Of a stretch of DNA of 64,000 nucleotides, positions 43,134-52,471 are shown in pieces. The notes under the pieces were generated by a model. The model did not search any database. It saw only the letters and a program-made list of their open reading frames with translations, and was not told where the DNA came from. This stretch comes from an uncultured Lachnospiraceae bacterium (GTDB lineage Bacteria; Bacillota; Clostridia; Lachnospirales; Lachnospiraceae). The stretch lies in assembly GCA_900548905.1 (NCBI GenBank), contig URMK01000010.1, positions 65,634-129,633 on the forward strand, written 5' to 3'. The first letter of the stretch is position 1. Every line of letters begins with the position of its first letter. The translations under genes were made by a program, and so were the position numbers.

Positions 43134-44063
43134 CTACCACAGGCTGTTGCCGGAAAGCTTGTCTGCGGTTTTATTTACAATCAGCAGCATCACCAGGTTT
43201 ACCAGAGTGTTGAAAAGTCCAATCGCCGTGGAATAAGACATATCATTATTGATCAGACCCACTTTATAGACATAGGTGGATATAATTTCCGAAACATTAA
43301 GGTTCAGGTTGTTCTGCAGAAGATACGCTTTTTCGAAGCCGATGGAAAGGATGCTTCCGCAGTTCATAATCAGCAGGATAGTCGCCGTGGGCAGGATAGA
43401 CGGGAGATCAATATGACGGATCAGCTGGAATTTGGTAGCGCCGTCACATTTCGCCGCTTCATGCAGCTCCGGACTGATACCGGACAGTGCCGCGAAATAA
43501 ATGACGGAGCTCCAGCCCATTCCCTGCCAGATGCCGGTCCAGACATAAATATGGCGCCAATACTCTTTTTTAGCCATGAAATTGACCGGATCGCCTCCGA
43601 AAAACTGCACAACGTTATTAATGACCCCGACCGAGGGAGAAAGGAACAGAATGATCATACCGCACATAACTACCGTAGAAATGAAGTTCGGCGCATAGGT
43701 AACTGTCTGGATGATTTTCCGGTATCTCTTGTGCCGGAAGGAATTCAGCAGCAGCGCCAGAATGATGGGAATAGGAAAGGATACCACCAGTCCGTACAGA
43801 CTCAGTACCAATGTATTCTTAATCGTGGATACAAAATACGGGGACTCAAAGAACCGCTGAAAATAATAAAGCCCCACCCAGGGGCTTCCCCATATACCCG
43901 CTTTGGCATTGTATCTGCGGAATGCCAGCTGGACGCCGTACATGGGTATGTAACTGAATATAAATGTCAGTACGACGCCCGGCACACAAAACAGCCAGAG
44001 GGAAATATCCCTTCTCAGCGCCCTCATTGTGGAACCTTTCTTTCTTACCTTTTTCGTTTTCAT
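43134..44063 (-). CDS. ABC sugar permease, LplB/YteP type
   Basis: This 309-aa permease has six membrane segments, the LplB-type sequence FIFSYIPMYGVQLAFR and the EAA loop EAAKCDGATKFQLIRHIDLP. It is the first gene of the glycan operon, ~190 bases downstream of a strong promoter (44254-44282). The N-terminus is basic and the start has GGGAGAATGT upstream. Confidence 0.93.
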   Translation of the reverse strand: MKTKKVRKKGSTMRALRRDISLWLFCVPGVVLTFIFSYIPMYGVQLAFRRYNAKAGIWGSPWVGLYYFQRFFESPYFVSTIKNTLVLSLYGLVVSFPIPIILALLLNSFRHKRYRKIIQTVTYAPNFISTVVMCGMIILFLSPSVGVINNVVQFFGGDPVNFMAKKEYWRHIYVWTGIWQGMGWSSVIYFAALSGISPELHEAAKCDGATKFQLIRHIDLPSILPTATILLIMNCGSILSIGFEKAYLLQNNLNLNVSEIISTYVYKVGLINNDMSYSTAIGLFNTLVNLVMLLIVNKTADKLSGNSLW

Positions 44064-44253
44064 ACATTCTCCCTTCTGAAATTACTTCTGCAGCCCTGTG
44101 CAGTATGCTATACCGCTATATTTTTTACATCCGGCAGCACATTTTTCAAATATATGTGAACATTAATGAACATAAATTTCTCAAAATTCCATTATACATT
44201 ATGAACAATTACACACTTTGTTCACCTGCTTGTCATGTATTTTTATTAATAAA

Positions 44254-44282
44254 ATAATATGTTTTTACACCCCACTTGTCAA
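44254..44282 (-). promoter_or_regulatory. Sigma-A promoter of the glycan operon
   Basis: On the minus strand a consensus TTGACA (44282-44277) and TATTAT (44259-44254) are 17 bases apart. The start would be near 44247, giving a leader of ~180 bases to the first permease gene. Confidence 0.75.
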
Positions 44283-44405
44283 CAATTCTGCCAATAATTA
44301 TCCATTTTTTCCCTTTTAAATAAACTATCTTTTCTTTTTAGTGTATTTTTTTGTTCACTTTTACCATTAAAAATATTATATTAATGTTCATTTTATTACC
44401 TTGTA

Positions 44406-44434
44406 TTGCAACTATTTTTTTCAGGTGTTATAAT
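44406..44434 (+). promoter_or_regulatory. Sigma-A promoter of the CBM9-like gene
   Basis: TTGCAA (44406-44411) and a perfect TATAAT (44429-44434) are separated by 17 bases, with TG just before the -10 (extended form). The leader to the ATG at 44515 would be ~75 bases. Two TGTTCA boxes lie just upstream (44352, 44385). Confidence 0.75.
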
Positions 44435-44514
44435 CGTGGTGCTGCATAAATTATTTTTCTGTGTTGCACGTTCACAGGCTGTTACTTTGACTACGTGCAG
44501 AAAAGAGGTCGATT

Positions 44515-45606
44515 ATGGACAACATACGGATTCCGGTTCCTTCGGTTGGTTTCCACCCTCCCGTCTACCTGTGCAGACGGGCCGTGCTCCCCTTTGAACC
44601 GGACGGGCGGCTGGACAAGCCCTTCTGGGAAAAAGCAGAATTTACGGAGGCTTTTACGGATATTGAAGGGGCACATATGCCTCTTCCGCGGTTTGTAACC
44701 CGCGCCAAAATCATGTGGGATGATGAAAACCTGTATTTCGGCGCGCAGCTTGACGGGGATGAAATATGGGGGAATGTTACCCGGAGGGATGATGTGATTT
44801 TCCGGGATAATGATTTTGAGATTTTTATCGATCCGGATTCAGATACCCGGCAGTACTATGAATTTGAAATGAACGTTCTGAACACGGTATGGGATCTGTT
44901 CCTCCCCTGCGCCTACCGGGACGGTGGAAATGCAGTAGGCGGCTATGATATTCATGGCCTGCGTACGGCCGTATCCGTCTGCGGGGAGATCAATGTCCCC
45001 TCTCCGCAAAATAAAAGCTGGTCCGTGGAGGTGGCCATCCCCTTCGCGGCCATTACGGAATGTTTGCCTGACAAACGGCCTCCCAAAGCCGGCGAATATT
45101 ACCGGATGAATTTTTCCAGGGTCCAGTGGAAGGTGTCAAAACCGGATGGCTGTTACCGGAAGCAGACCGATGCGCAAGGGAATACGCTGCCCGAGGATAA
45201 CTGGGTCTGGTCCCCCACCGGCGTCATTAACATCCATTATCCGGAGCTGTGGGGCTTTGTCTTTTTTACGGAGGACGGCAGGCAGGACGGAAGCTTCCTG
45301 ATACCGGAGGATGAACGGCGCAAATGGGAACTGCGCAAGCTTTATTACGCCCAGAATATCCATAGGGACAGGTACGGGGCCTGGTGCACCAGCCTGGATA
45401 CGCTGCAGGATATCCTCCGGGAAGCTTCCCCCTGCGAAGAGAACCGCAGTCTCAGGCCTCTGGAGTATACGCTGGAAACCACTTCCCATACTTATGAAAT
45501 ATCCTGCCCTTCTACGGAGGAAGGGAAACGTATCATTCTGCTTTCCGACGGACGGATCATGACGGAGAAACCAGACATAACACCATCCTGTCTGCCCGTT
45601 TTATGA
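44515..45606 (+). CDS. CBM9-like carbohydrate-binding domain protein (cytoplasmic)
   Basis: This 363-aa protein has a CBM9/DOMON-like beta-sandwich at about 25-250: LPFEPDGRLDKPFWEKAEFT, AKIMWDDENLYFGAQLDGDE, DNDFEIFIDPDSDTRQYYEF, FPCAYRDGG-type loop and ending YPELWGFVFFTEDG. These motifs are shared with family-9 carbohydrate-binding modules and sugar-acting DUFs. No signal peptide or catalytic domain is attached, which is unusual for a CBM. It is divergent from the glycan operon and shares its operator region. It has AGAGG 8 bases before the ATG. It might act as an intracellular glycan-binding or processing protein; the function is unknown. Confidence 0.75.
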   Translation: MDNIRIPVPSVGFHPPVYLCRRAVLPFEPDGRLDKPFWEKAEFTEAFTDIEGAHMPLPRFVTRAKIMWDDENLYFGAQLDGDEIWGNVTRRDDVIFRDNDFEIFIDPDSDTRQYYEFEMNVLNTVWDLFLPCAYRDGGNAVGGYDIHGLRTAVSVCGEINVPSPQNKSWSVEVAIPFAAITECLPDKRPPKAGEYYRMNFSRVQWKVSKPDGCYRKQTDAQGNTLPEDNWVWSPTGVINIHYPELWGFVFFTEDGRQDGSFLIPEDERRKWELRKLYYAQNIHRDRYGAWCTSLDTLQDILREASPCEENRSLRPLEYTLETTSHTYEISCPSTEEGKRIILLSDGRIMTEKPDITPSCLPVL

Positions 45607-45632
45607 GACTCTAAATACTGTGCAATGCCCTG

Positions 45633-47192
45633 TCAGTCCTGCGTCAAGTCCTTATAATCCTTCGGCGCCAGCCCGGTGTGTTTTTTAAAGAAGTGTGAAA
45701 AATAGGTTACATTTTCAAACCCAAGAAGCTCTGCGATTTCATATATTTTCATATCGGTATGGGCCAGATATTCCCTTGCTTTGCCCAGCTTTTTTTCATT
45801 GATGGTATGGATTATCGTATTCCCCGTCTCTTCCCGGAATATCCGGCTCAGGTAGCTGGCATTCACGCCGATCCTGCCGGCGATATCCGCCACGGAAAGG
45901 CTTTCCGGGTAATGGGCGTCGATATACCTTAAACAGGCGTCTATGAGGGATTCCCGCCCCTGGGCGGCGCCCTTCATGGCCTGCGCAGCGTTCGTCAGCA
46001 GGCTTTCCATCAGCAGACTGTACTCCTCCAGATAGACACAGCTGTAAATCTGATGAGCGATTCCTCCCGGCCTGCCCTGTCTGCTGCGATCCTCCGTATC
46101 CCCCGCCGTCAGCAGCTTCCGGCACCGTTCCTGAAGGGACATCCCGGAACTTCGGATGGCGGCGGCGGTACAGCCAAATGCCTTCTGCCGCTCCAGCAGC
46201 CCGTGAAATGCCCGGACGGCATTTTCCGCATCTGCCTTTTCCACCGCGGCACAGATCTCTTCCATCCATTTATCTTCCTCCGGCAGACGCCGTTCCTCCT
46301 GCTCCGCCCCTTCCCTGTAAAAATGCAGTTTGCCGGCTCCGTCCGGGAACCGGTAGTCCAGGGCGGACGCCGCCTCTTCGTACAGGCGCTTCAAATCCCC
46401 CGCCCGTCTGCCTATGCCGCTGATTCCCACGCACACGGAAAGCTGCAGAAAATTATCCATCATCTCAAGGATTTGCCCGCATTTCGTGCCCACACGGGTT
46501 TCATACCCTTCCTGTACCCCGACCAGCAGCACGCACAGCATATCTCTCTGAACGAAAAGCATTTTTTCCATATGCTCCTCAAATGCTATGGAAAAAAAGT
46601 CATTCAGGCTTTTATGGATACGGCTGCGCGTATCGCCGTCTGTTTCCGGGCTGAGGCGGAAACGGAATAAAAGCACCAGGTAATTTTCAAGCCGGAGGGG
46701 CAGCGTCCGGTATCTTAGCTCCAGCTCCTCTTCATCGTAAAGGCTTCCGTCCAGGACGGCCCGCAGGAAATTCTCCACAGCCTCTTCCCTTCCGTCTTTC
46801 CCCTCCGCCCTTTTCTCCTTTTCCAGCTGGCTGCAGCACCTGGAAACGGCCGATTCCAGACCGTCCAGCGCTCCTGTTTTCGTCACATAATCCGCCGCAC
46901 CGTATTTCACAGCCGCCTGGGCGTACGAAAAATCCGCATAGGCGGTCAGAATAATTACCTGCACCGGCAGTTCATGCTCCTTCACATATCGGGTAAGCGC
47001 AATCCCGTCCGCACCGGGCATACGGATATCCGTCACAAGGATATCCGGCGCTTCCTCCTCCAGATGCTCCAATACCTCCATCCCGTTGGACGCCACAAAA
47101 ACCACTTCACATTCCAGACGCTTCCAGTCAATCAGCGTCTGCAGTGCTTTTCTCATGATCGGTTCGTCATCTGCCAGCATCACCCTGTACAT
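45633..47192 (-). CDS. YesN-type response regulator (receiver + AraC DNA-binding domain)
   Basis: This 519-aa regulator has a receiver domain at 1-122 (D8-D9, phospho-acceptor D55 in DILVTDIRMPG, and VTKTGA for the switch lysine). A variable middle part of ~280 residues leads to a C-terminal AraC double helix-turn-helix (about 415-515; SLSVADIAGRIGVNASYLSR, then KIYEIAELLGFENVTYFSHF). It is the last gene of the second ABC operon and pairs with the kinase just upstream (24 bases). It likely activates sugar-transport promoters, probably its own operon. It converges on the CBM9-like gene with a gap of 26 bases and no clear terminator. Confidence 0.92.
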   Translation of the reverse strand: MYRVMLADDEPIMRKALQTLIDWKRLECEVVFVASNGMEVLEHLEEEAPDILVTDIRMPGADGIALTRYVKEHELPVQVIILTAYADFSYAQAAVKYGAADYVTKTGALDGLESAVSRCCSQLEKEKRAEGKDGREEAVENFLRAVLDGSLYDEEELELRYRTLPLRLENYLVLLFRFRLSPETDGDTRSRIHKSLNDFFSIAFEEHMEKMLFVQRDMLCVLLVGVQEGYETRVGTKCGQILEMMDNFLQLSVCVGISGIGRRAGDLKRLYEEAASALDYRFPDGAGKLHFYREGAEQEERRLPEEDKWMEEICAAVEKADAENAVRAFHGLLERQKAFGCTAAAIRSSGMSLQERCRKLLTAGDTEDRSRQGRPGGIAHQIYSCVYLEEYSLLMESLLTNAAQAMKGAAQGRESLIDACLRYIDAHYPESLSVADIAGRIGVNASYLSRIFREETGNTIIHTINEKKLGKAREYLAHTDMKIYEIAELLGFENVTYFSHFFKKHTGLAPKDYKDLTQD

Positions 47193-47216
47193 GGCGCTCT
47201 CCCTTTCCGCTTACCT

Positions 47217-49013
47217 TTATTCTTCCGCTTTCCCTGAAACTCCTGCATTCCCCGGATTCTCCGGTATCCGGATCCGCACCGTGGATCCCCTGCCGGGAGA
47301 AGAAAAGACGGTTACGCCGTAGGCCTCCCCGTACATGAGCTGAATCATATGGTGTACATTACTCAGCCCCACATGGTTATGGGCATTGTCCTTTGCCGCC
47401 TCCCCGTCCATACCGAACCCGACGCCGTCGTCCACGGTATCGATACAGATGCAGCCCTCCTGCCGGTAAACCTTCACTTGTACGAAGCCGTTGCCCACCT
47501 TCGGCTCCAGCCCGTGCACCACCGCATTTTCCACAAGAAGCTGGATACACAGCTTGGGAATATACTGCTCCTTCAGCTTATCTTCGGATACCGTAATCTC
47601 GTAGGACAGCCTTTCCCCGAAACGGTAGCTTTGCAGATACAGATAATATTCCACATAGGAAAGCTCCTGCCCCAGCGTCACCTTCTCTTCCCCGCTACGG
47701 TATATCTTGGCCTGGATTAGCTTGCTGAAGGTGGATATCATGCGGAACAGTTCTTCATTGCCGTCCATTTTGGCCTGCAGCGACAGGGTATTGAGAACGT
47801 TAAACATAAAATGGGGATTCATCTGTGTCTGTAGGAATTTCAGTTCCATTTCCTTGATGGAAATCTGCTTTTCGTATACTTCCTTGATCAGATTGTTCAC
47901 ATAAGCTGTCATTTCGTTGAATACTTCGCTGATTTCATGGAATTCCCGGCTGTCATAGGAAGGAAGCTTGGTTTCGAACTCTCCTTCCCGCACTGCCTGG
48001 AGCTTGTGTGTAATCTCCTCGATGGGCCTGGTCAGACGGTAGATCAGAACCAGCAGAAACAAGCAGCCGCAGCCGGTTACCACCGCGATAAGCAGCACGT
48101 AAATACGGACGGAGGAATACATCAGCCGCATGGCGTGGTTTTCCGGGATCCCCAGAAACACCTGTAATTCCATGGGCAGAAGCTTTCTGTAAACCCGGTA
48201 ATCCTTTCCCCCCACATCCATACGGAAAGGTTCATAACGGTACTCCTCAAACGTTTCCCGTTTTGTACCTGCCGTATTCCAGAAGGCTTCCTGGTTCCCG
48301 CCGTCCAGAAGCTTTTCCTTCCTGTCGCAGAGCACCCAAAAGGAGCCGGGATAGCTTTCCGCCAGTTCTTCCATCCGTTTGTCCAGAGCCTCCTTGTTCA
48401 GCTTGAAAAGGACGGCGCCCGTTTTATCCATAAGGCTGTTATATAAGGGAAAAGCCAGATACAAAAAGCCCTCCTTTTCCTGGTAGGAGTATCCGGCGCC
48501 TTCCTCTGCCGCCTCCTTCTCATAGGCCAGGCAGACCTCCCGGAACACCTTCTCCCCCGCTTCTTTTTCCGAGGTCGGCATCGCATAATAACCGGTGCTG
48601 ACAAAATCACCCTGCCGGTCGAACAGGCTGGCTTCAAGCACCAACGGCATCTGTACATTTCCCAGGTTATCCGGGCTGCTGATATCCACCGCACGGGAAA
48701 AAGCGGCTTCCAGCGCTTTGCATTCCTCCCCAGTGAGCCTGCCGTGCCTGCTCTTATCCATAACCTCCATTACGGTTTCCGAGTCCCGAAGCGCATAGAT
48801 CACCTGTTCCAGATACGAAAGTCCGGAATCCATACTGTCCGCCGTGGTTGTCAGGAAAAAATCCATGTCATGGTGTATGTAGTCACTGACGATGAAAAAC
48901 ACGGAAAACACAAAGATGCCCCCGCACAGAAGCAGCGCGCCCAGCATGATTCCCATATTTACCGTTATCATTTTCCCGCGTATGGAATACCGTTTTCTCT
49001 TCTTCCCTCTCAT
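47217..49013 (-). CDS. YesM-type sensor histidine kinase
   Basis: This 598-aa membrane kinase has a first helix at about 17-40, an extracellular sensor domain to ~300, a second helix (about 300-325, IYVLLIAVVTGCGCLFLLVL), HAMP (about 326-380) and the HisKA_5 phospho-acceptor region LQTQMNPHFMFNVLNTLSLQ. The ATPase end has GHG-like LVENAVVHGLEPKVGNG and DNAHNHVGLSNVHHMIQLM. This family senses saccharides, often through a binding protein. It lies between the permease genes and the regulator gene in the same operon. Confidence 0.92.
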   Translation of the reverse strand: MRGKKRKRYSIRGKMITVNMGIMLGALLLCGGIFVFSVFFIVSDYIHHDMDFFLTTTADSMDSGLSYLEQVIYALRDSETVMEVMDKSRHGRLTGEECKALEAAFSRAVDISSPDNLGNVQMPLVLEASLFDRQGDFVSTGYYAMPTSEKEAGEKVFREVCLAYEKEAAEEGAGYSYQEKEGFLYLAFPLYNSLMDKTGAVLFKLNKEALDKRMEELAESYPGSFWVLCDRKEKLLDGGNQEAFWNTAGTKRETFEEYRYEPFRMDVGGKDYRVYRKLLPMELQVFLGIPENHAMRLMYSSVRIYVLLIAVVTGCGCLFLLVLIYRLTRPIEEITHKLQAVREGEFETKLPSYDSREFHEISEVFNEMTAYVNNLIKEVYEKQISIKEMELKFLQTQMNPHFMFNVLNTLSLQAKMDGNEELFRMISTFSKLIQAKIYRSGEEKVTLGQELSYVEYYLYLQSYRFGERLSYEITVSEDKLKEQYIPKLCIQLLVENAVVHGLEPKVGNGFVQVKVYRQEGCICIDTVDDGVGFGMDGEAAKDNAHNHVGLSNVHHMIQLMYGEAYGVTVFSSPGRGSTVRIRIPENPGNAGVSGKAEE

Positions 49014-49108
49014 CGCTTCCCCGCCTTTTATATCCTGCCGTTTCCGTCAGAACCATTATACCCTTCCGGGAGCCTGAAGTCACGCCCTATACTTTGCAGC
49101 GGGCGCAC

Positions 49109-49951
49109 TCAGCCCTTCACGGCGCCGGCTGTCAGCGATTTGACAAAGGTTTCGGACAGGAGGCAGAAAATCAGGATTGTAGGCACGACGGAGACAATAA
49201 TAGCGGAAAACATTCCGTTCAGATTCTTGGAATAGGCCGTTGTGAACTGGCCCAGCAGCGCCGGAATCGTCATTTTTTCCTTACTTTTGAGCAGAATGGA
49301 GGCGAAATAAAACTCATTCCAGTTATTCAGGAATACCATTATAGCGGCAGTGGAAAGCCCCGGCCTGGCAATCGGTACTATGATCCGGAAGAAAGAAGCG
49401 CAGTAGCCGCAGCCGTCAATCCTGGCGGCTTCCTCCATTTCTCTTGGAATCGTAAGAAAATAGCTGCGGATAATGAAAAAGGTTACCGCTATCCCAAGAC
49501 CGGAATAGATGAAAATAAGCCCGCCCCTCGTATCCTTCAGCCCCAGATCGCCCAGCAGCCTGTAAATGGGAAAGCTGATGGAAATGGACGGGATAAAAAG
49601 AGTGGTGGTAAACATCAGGGTAACAAGCCCCTTCAGCTTAAATTCCATCCGCGCCGACACATAGGCGGACATCGCCACCACCAATACACTGATAAACGTG
49701 GATAGGACCGTAATAAAAATGCTGTTTCCAAAATAGGTCTGTATGCCCAGCTTTGTAAAAATAGTGATATACCCGTCAAATACCCATTCCGTGGGCAGCG
49801 CAAGCCCGCCCGGGTTCTTCTTGAAGGAGGACAGAAACACCCAGAGGATGGGATAAATCGAGATAAACAGGACAGCCGCCATAACAAGGCCGCGTCCTGC
49901 GCTTGTCAGAAGATGTAATGCGCTGCGTTTTTCAGATTCTTTATGATTCAT
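49109..49951 (-). CDS. ABC sugar permease, MalG/AraQ type
   Basis: This permease is ~280 aa from the ATG at 49951 (MNHKESEKRS), which has AGAAAGGAACC just upstream. A longer frame starting at 50023 overlaps the previous gene and lacks a site, so it is less likely. Six membrane segments and the EAA loop (EEAARIDGCGYCASFFRIIVP) are present, and the C-terminus ends LTAGAVKG, as in most sugar permeases of this type. It is the second permease of the second ABC system. Confidence 0.9.
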   Translation of the reverse strand: MNHKESEKRSALHLLTSAGRGLVMAAVLFISIYPILWVFLSSFKKNPGGLALPTEWVFDGYITIFTKLGIQTYFGNSIFITVLSTFISVLVVAMSAYVSARMEFKLKGLVTLMFTTTLFIPSISISFPIYRLLGDLGLKDTRGGLIFIYSGLGIAVTFFIIRSYFLTIPREMEEAARIDGCGYCASFFRIIVPIARPGLSTAAIMVFLNNWNEFYFASILLKSKEKMTIPALLGQFTTAYSKNLNGMFSAIIVSVVPTILIFCLLSETFVKSLTAGAVKG

Positions 49952-50012
49952 ACCGGTTCCTTTCTGTTCTGCAAGACGGCGCGCGCCCTTTACCGGCCCG
50001 CCCGCTTTTTCC

Positions 50013-50924
50013 TTAATCCACATAATCCGTGCGGAAAGCCCTGTTAATCAGGCCTACCAGAAGCAGGCCCAGCAGAAACTGGATCACCCCTGCCGTATTG
50101 CCTCGTGCAAAATTCAGCTTCGTGCTTCCCAGCGCGGTCTTGTAGACATAATAGCTCAGGCTGTAGGTGGCATTATCCGGCCCGCCTCCTGTAATCAGGG
50201 CGATTTCATTGTACAAAAGAAGGCCATAATTGGCCGCCATCACAGATACCGTACCGAGCATGGGACGCAGCAGGGGCAGGATGATTTTCCGGTCTATCTG
50301 CCCTGCATCGGCCCCATCCACCCGGGCTGCCTCCAGCAGGCTGGCGTCGATGCTGAAAATCTGTGTCAGCAGAAGCAGGCAGGAGGAACCGCCGAAGAGG
50401 ATAAAGGAAAAGGTCACCCCCCAAAAGGCGTAGGTCTCATTTGCCAGCACACTGATATCACTGCCGGGCCATATCCGGTTGCACAGCTCCGTTACAATCC
50501 CTCTTGAAGGACTGTACAGATTCATAAAAATCAGGCCGATAGCCGCCGTGGAGATGATGTTGGGAATGATGAAGGCATTTCTGGTAAATTTCCAGCCCAG
50601 GGGCTTTTTAGCCAGTATCAGGGCCACAAGCAGCGTAAACGGGATTTGTACCAGCATGGTAAGGGCAACCCATTTCAGAGAATTCACCAGTGCCGTCTGA
50701 AAGTTCCTGTCTGCGGTAAACAGCCTGATATAATTGTCAAACAGACTGTCCCAGCCCAGGAATTCCGGCTTAAGAAAATTCTTGTAATTCCATTTGCAAA
50801 AGGAAGTCACAAAAATATTCACAAGAGGCCAGGCATAAATAATACCGAATAACAAAATTCCGGGCAGCAGAAACGCCAGGATAAACCCATTCTTTTTAGT
50901 AAAGAATTTCCTATCTTTTTTCAT
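50013..50924 (-). CDS. ABC sugar permease, MalF/UgpA type
   Basis: This 303-aa permease has six membrane segments, the N-terminal FILAFLLPGILLFGIIYAWP and the EAA loop (EAARVDGADAGQIDRKIILP). It pairs with the MalG-type permease and the binding protein upstream. A weak hairpin at 50992-51018 precedes it. Confidence 0.93.
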   Translation of the reverse strand: MKKDRKFFTKKNGFILAFLLPGILLFGIIYAWPLVNIFVTSFCKWNYKNFLKPEFLGWDSLFDNYIRLFTADRNFQTALVNSLKWVALTMLVQIPFTLLVALILAKKPLGWKFTRNAFIIPNIISTAAIGLIFMNLYSPSRGIVTELCNRIWPGSDISVLANETYAFWGVTFSFILFGGSSCLLLLTQIFSIDASLLEAARVDGADAGQIDRKIILPLLRPMLGTVSVMAANYGLLLYNEIALITGGGPDNATYSLSYYVYKTALGSTKLNFARGNTAGVIQFLLGLLLVGLINRAFRTDYVD

Positions 50925-50991
50925 ACAAAATCCTCTTTTCCCCTACCGTTGTGTTCTCAGCCGAAGAAGGCCGGATGGGTACGCATATGGA

Positions 50992-51018
50992 AAGAGGCCA
51001 TCCCGGAGACAGCCTCTT
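50992..51018 (-). terminator. Weak attenuator hairpin between binding-protein and permease genes
   Basis: On the minus strand AAGAGGC (51018-51012) pairs with GCCTCTT (50998-50992) around a 13-base loop, with a short TTTCC after it. Such hairpins commonly reduce permease expression compared with the binding protein. Confidence 0.4.
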
Positions 51019-51052
51019 GTATCCTTCTTTCCGTCCGTGCTGCCGGCCGTCT

Positions 51053-52471
51053 TTATTCCGCCGCTTCCAGGAACGCGTCCAGTTCTTCCACAGCATCTTC
51101 CACGGTCTTGCTTCCATCCTTAAGGCCCGCATATTTGGCCTGGATCTCGCCTTCCGCATCCCCGAAGTTGTTGCCAAGCCCCAGCGCCTGGTAATCCGCA
51201 CTCTGGCACAGTCTGCACGCTTCTACCAGAAGCTTTGCCTCCGGCGCTTCCACCGAATCCGCCAGCGCCTCATAATCCACCGCCGTACTTGGCGCCATGC
51301 CGATTCCGTTTTCTATAATACGGGCTGCCACCTCCGGGCTGGTCATATACTTAATAAATTCCACCGCTGCGGCCGTCTGTGCCTCATCCAGCTTTGCGGA
51401 TACGACATAACCGCAGCCGCCGGACAGCAATGCCGCCTTCTTACCGGCTTCCTCGGTAGGGAATACCGCCGGTTTGATGTTCTCCGCACCTGCCTCACAT
51501 GCTACGGAACCGCCTGCATCCCACACCCCGTTAAAAAGCATTGCCGTCTTTCCGTCAAAGAAATCGGAACGGTACGCTTCATCATCGTCACCCCCCGGCC
51601 CGAAATTAGCCGAGTCGATTTTCTGCAGGGCATTTTTCTGTATAAAAGAAAGTGTGTCCGCAAAGGCCGTCTGATTAAAACTCTCCACACTTTTTCCTTC
51701 TGCATAGAAGCTTCTGGAATCCGCGCTTCTCTGAAGATAGGCCGCGGTAAGGATATTGGCGGGCCATCCTGCATTCAGGCCAAAGGGCATAATCCCCGCT
51801 GCGGTCAGCTTATCCACCGCCGTATTAAAATCATCCCAGGTATTCCATACATCCGGCGTATCCGCTCCCGCTTGTTTAAAAAGCGCTTCATTATACCAGA
51901 AACCAACGCCCTCTATCTGCTCTCTCACAGAATAAATGTTCCCGTCTTCCGTCAGATTCTGCTCATAACAGACGCCGACCCCGTCCTTAAAGCTGCTGTC
52001 CTCATCCAGATAAGGTTTCAAATCCAATATCATTCCTGCCGCCGATGCCACCGGTGTGATGTCCCAGCCTCCGAAATCCGCAATATCATAAAATTCCCCG
52101 GCACTGATATCATTGAGCGCGGTGTTATAAATGCCTTCCGCTCCCGTCTCATCCGCTTGTATCACAAAATGGAACTCATCCTTATGGGCATCCGCAAATT
52201 CCTGGTAGATCGCGCGCATTTGTGCGGCAGCCGCCCATTCCGATTCGTCATGGTAGTAACCGTGTACAAAAGTGATGGTAGGAAGCTCTCCGTCCGCCGT
52301 CTGTGCATCCGCTTCGGATTCCGCCGACGCGCTCTCCTGCGCAGGCTGTTCCTCCTGTTTGCTCTCCGCCGGCTGCGGGGAATCCGCCGTTTCCGCGCTG
52401 TTTCCGCATCCTGCCAGCATAAGAGCCGTCATCGCCGCACAAAGCAGCCATGCCAAAGATTTTCTTTTCAT
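51053..52471 (-). CDS. Sugar-binding lipoprotein (family 1 solute-binding protein)
   Basis: This 472-aa lipoprotein is read from the ATG at 52471 (MKRKSLAWLL). A longer frame to 52567 adds 32 residues without a membrane signal. Lipobox LAGC (C22) is followed by an acidic Ser/Glu/Ala spacer and then the binding domain (TITFVHGYYHDESEWA, FNGVWDAGGSV, YALEFIKYM-type end near TSPEVAARII). It precedes the permease genes and is the main candidate receptor of this system. It is related to the binding protein at 52773. Confidence 0.9.
   Translation of the reverse strand: MKRKSLAWLLCAAMTALMLAGCGNSAETADSPQPAESKQEEQPAQESASAESEADAQTADGELPTITFVHGYYHDESEWAAAAQMRAIYQEFADAHKDEFHFVIQADETGAEGIYNTALNDISAGEFYDIADFGGWDITPVASAAGMILDLKPYLDEDSSFKDGVGVCYEQNLTEDGNIYSVREQIEGVGFWYNEALFKQAGADTPDVWNTWDDFNTAVDKLTAAGIMPFGLNAGWPANILTAAYLQRSADSRSFYAEGKSVESFNQTAFADTLSFIQKNALQKIDSANFGPGGDDDEAYRSDFFDGKTAMLFNGVWDAGGSVACEAGAENIKPAVFPTEEAGKKAALLSGGCGYVVSAKLDEAQTAAAVEFIKYMTSPEVAARIIENGIGMAPSTAVDYEALADSVEAPEAKLLVEACRLCQSADYQALGLGNNFGDAEGEIQAKYAGLKDGSKTVEDAVEELDAFLEAAE

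Larger units (their letters stand above)
44064..44514. promoter_or_regulatory. Divergent control region with six TGAACA/TGTTCA boxes
   Basis: This 450-base AT-rich spacer holds no gene. The hexamer TGAACA occurs at 44157, 44167 and 44202, and its complement TGTTCA at 44219, 44352 and 44385. The first two are 10 bases apart, and 44202/44219 face each other as an inverted repeat. Four lie downstream of the minus-strand promoter in its leader and two lie between the two promoters. This looks like an operator array for one regulator controlling both directions. The AraC-type regulator at 45633-47192 or the LacI type at 31361 are candidates. Confidence 0.5.
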
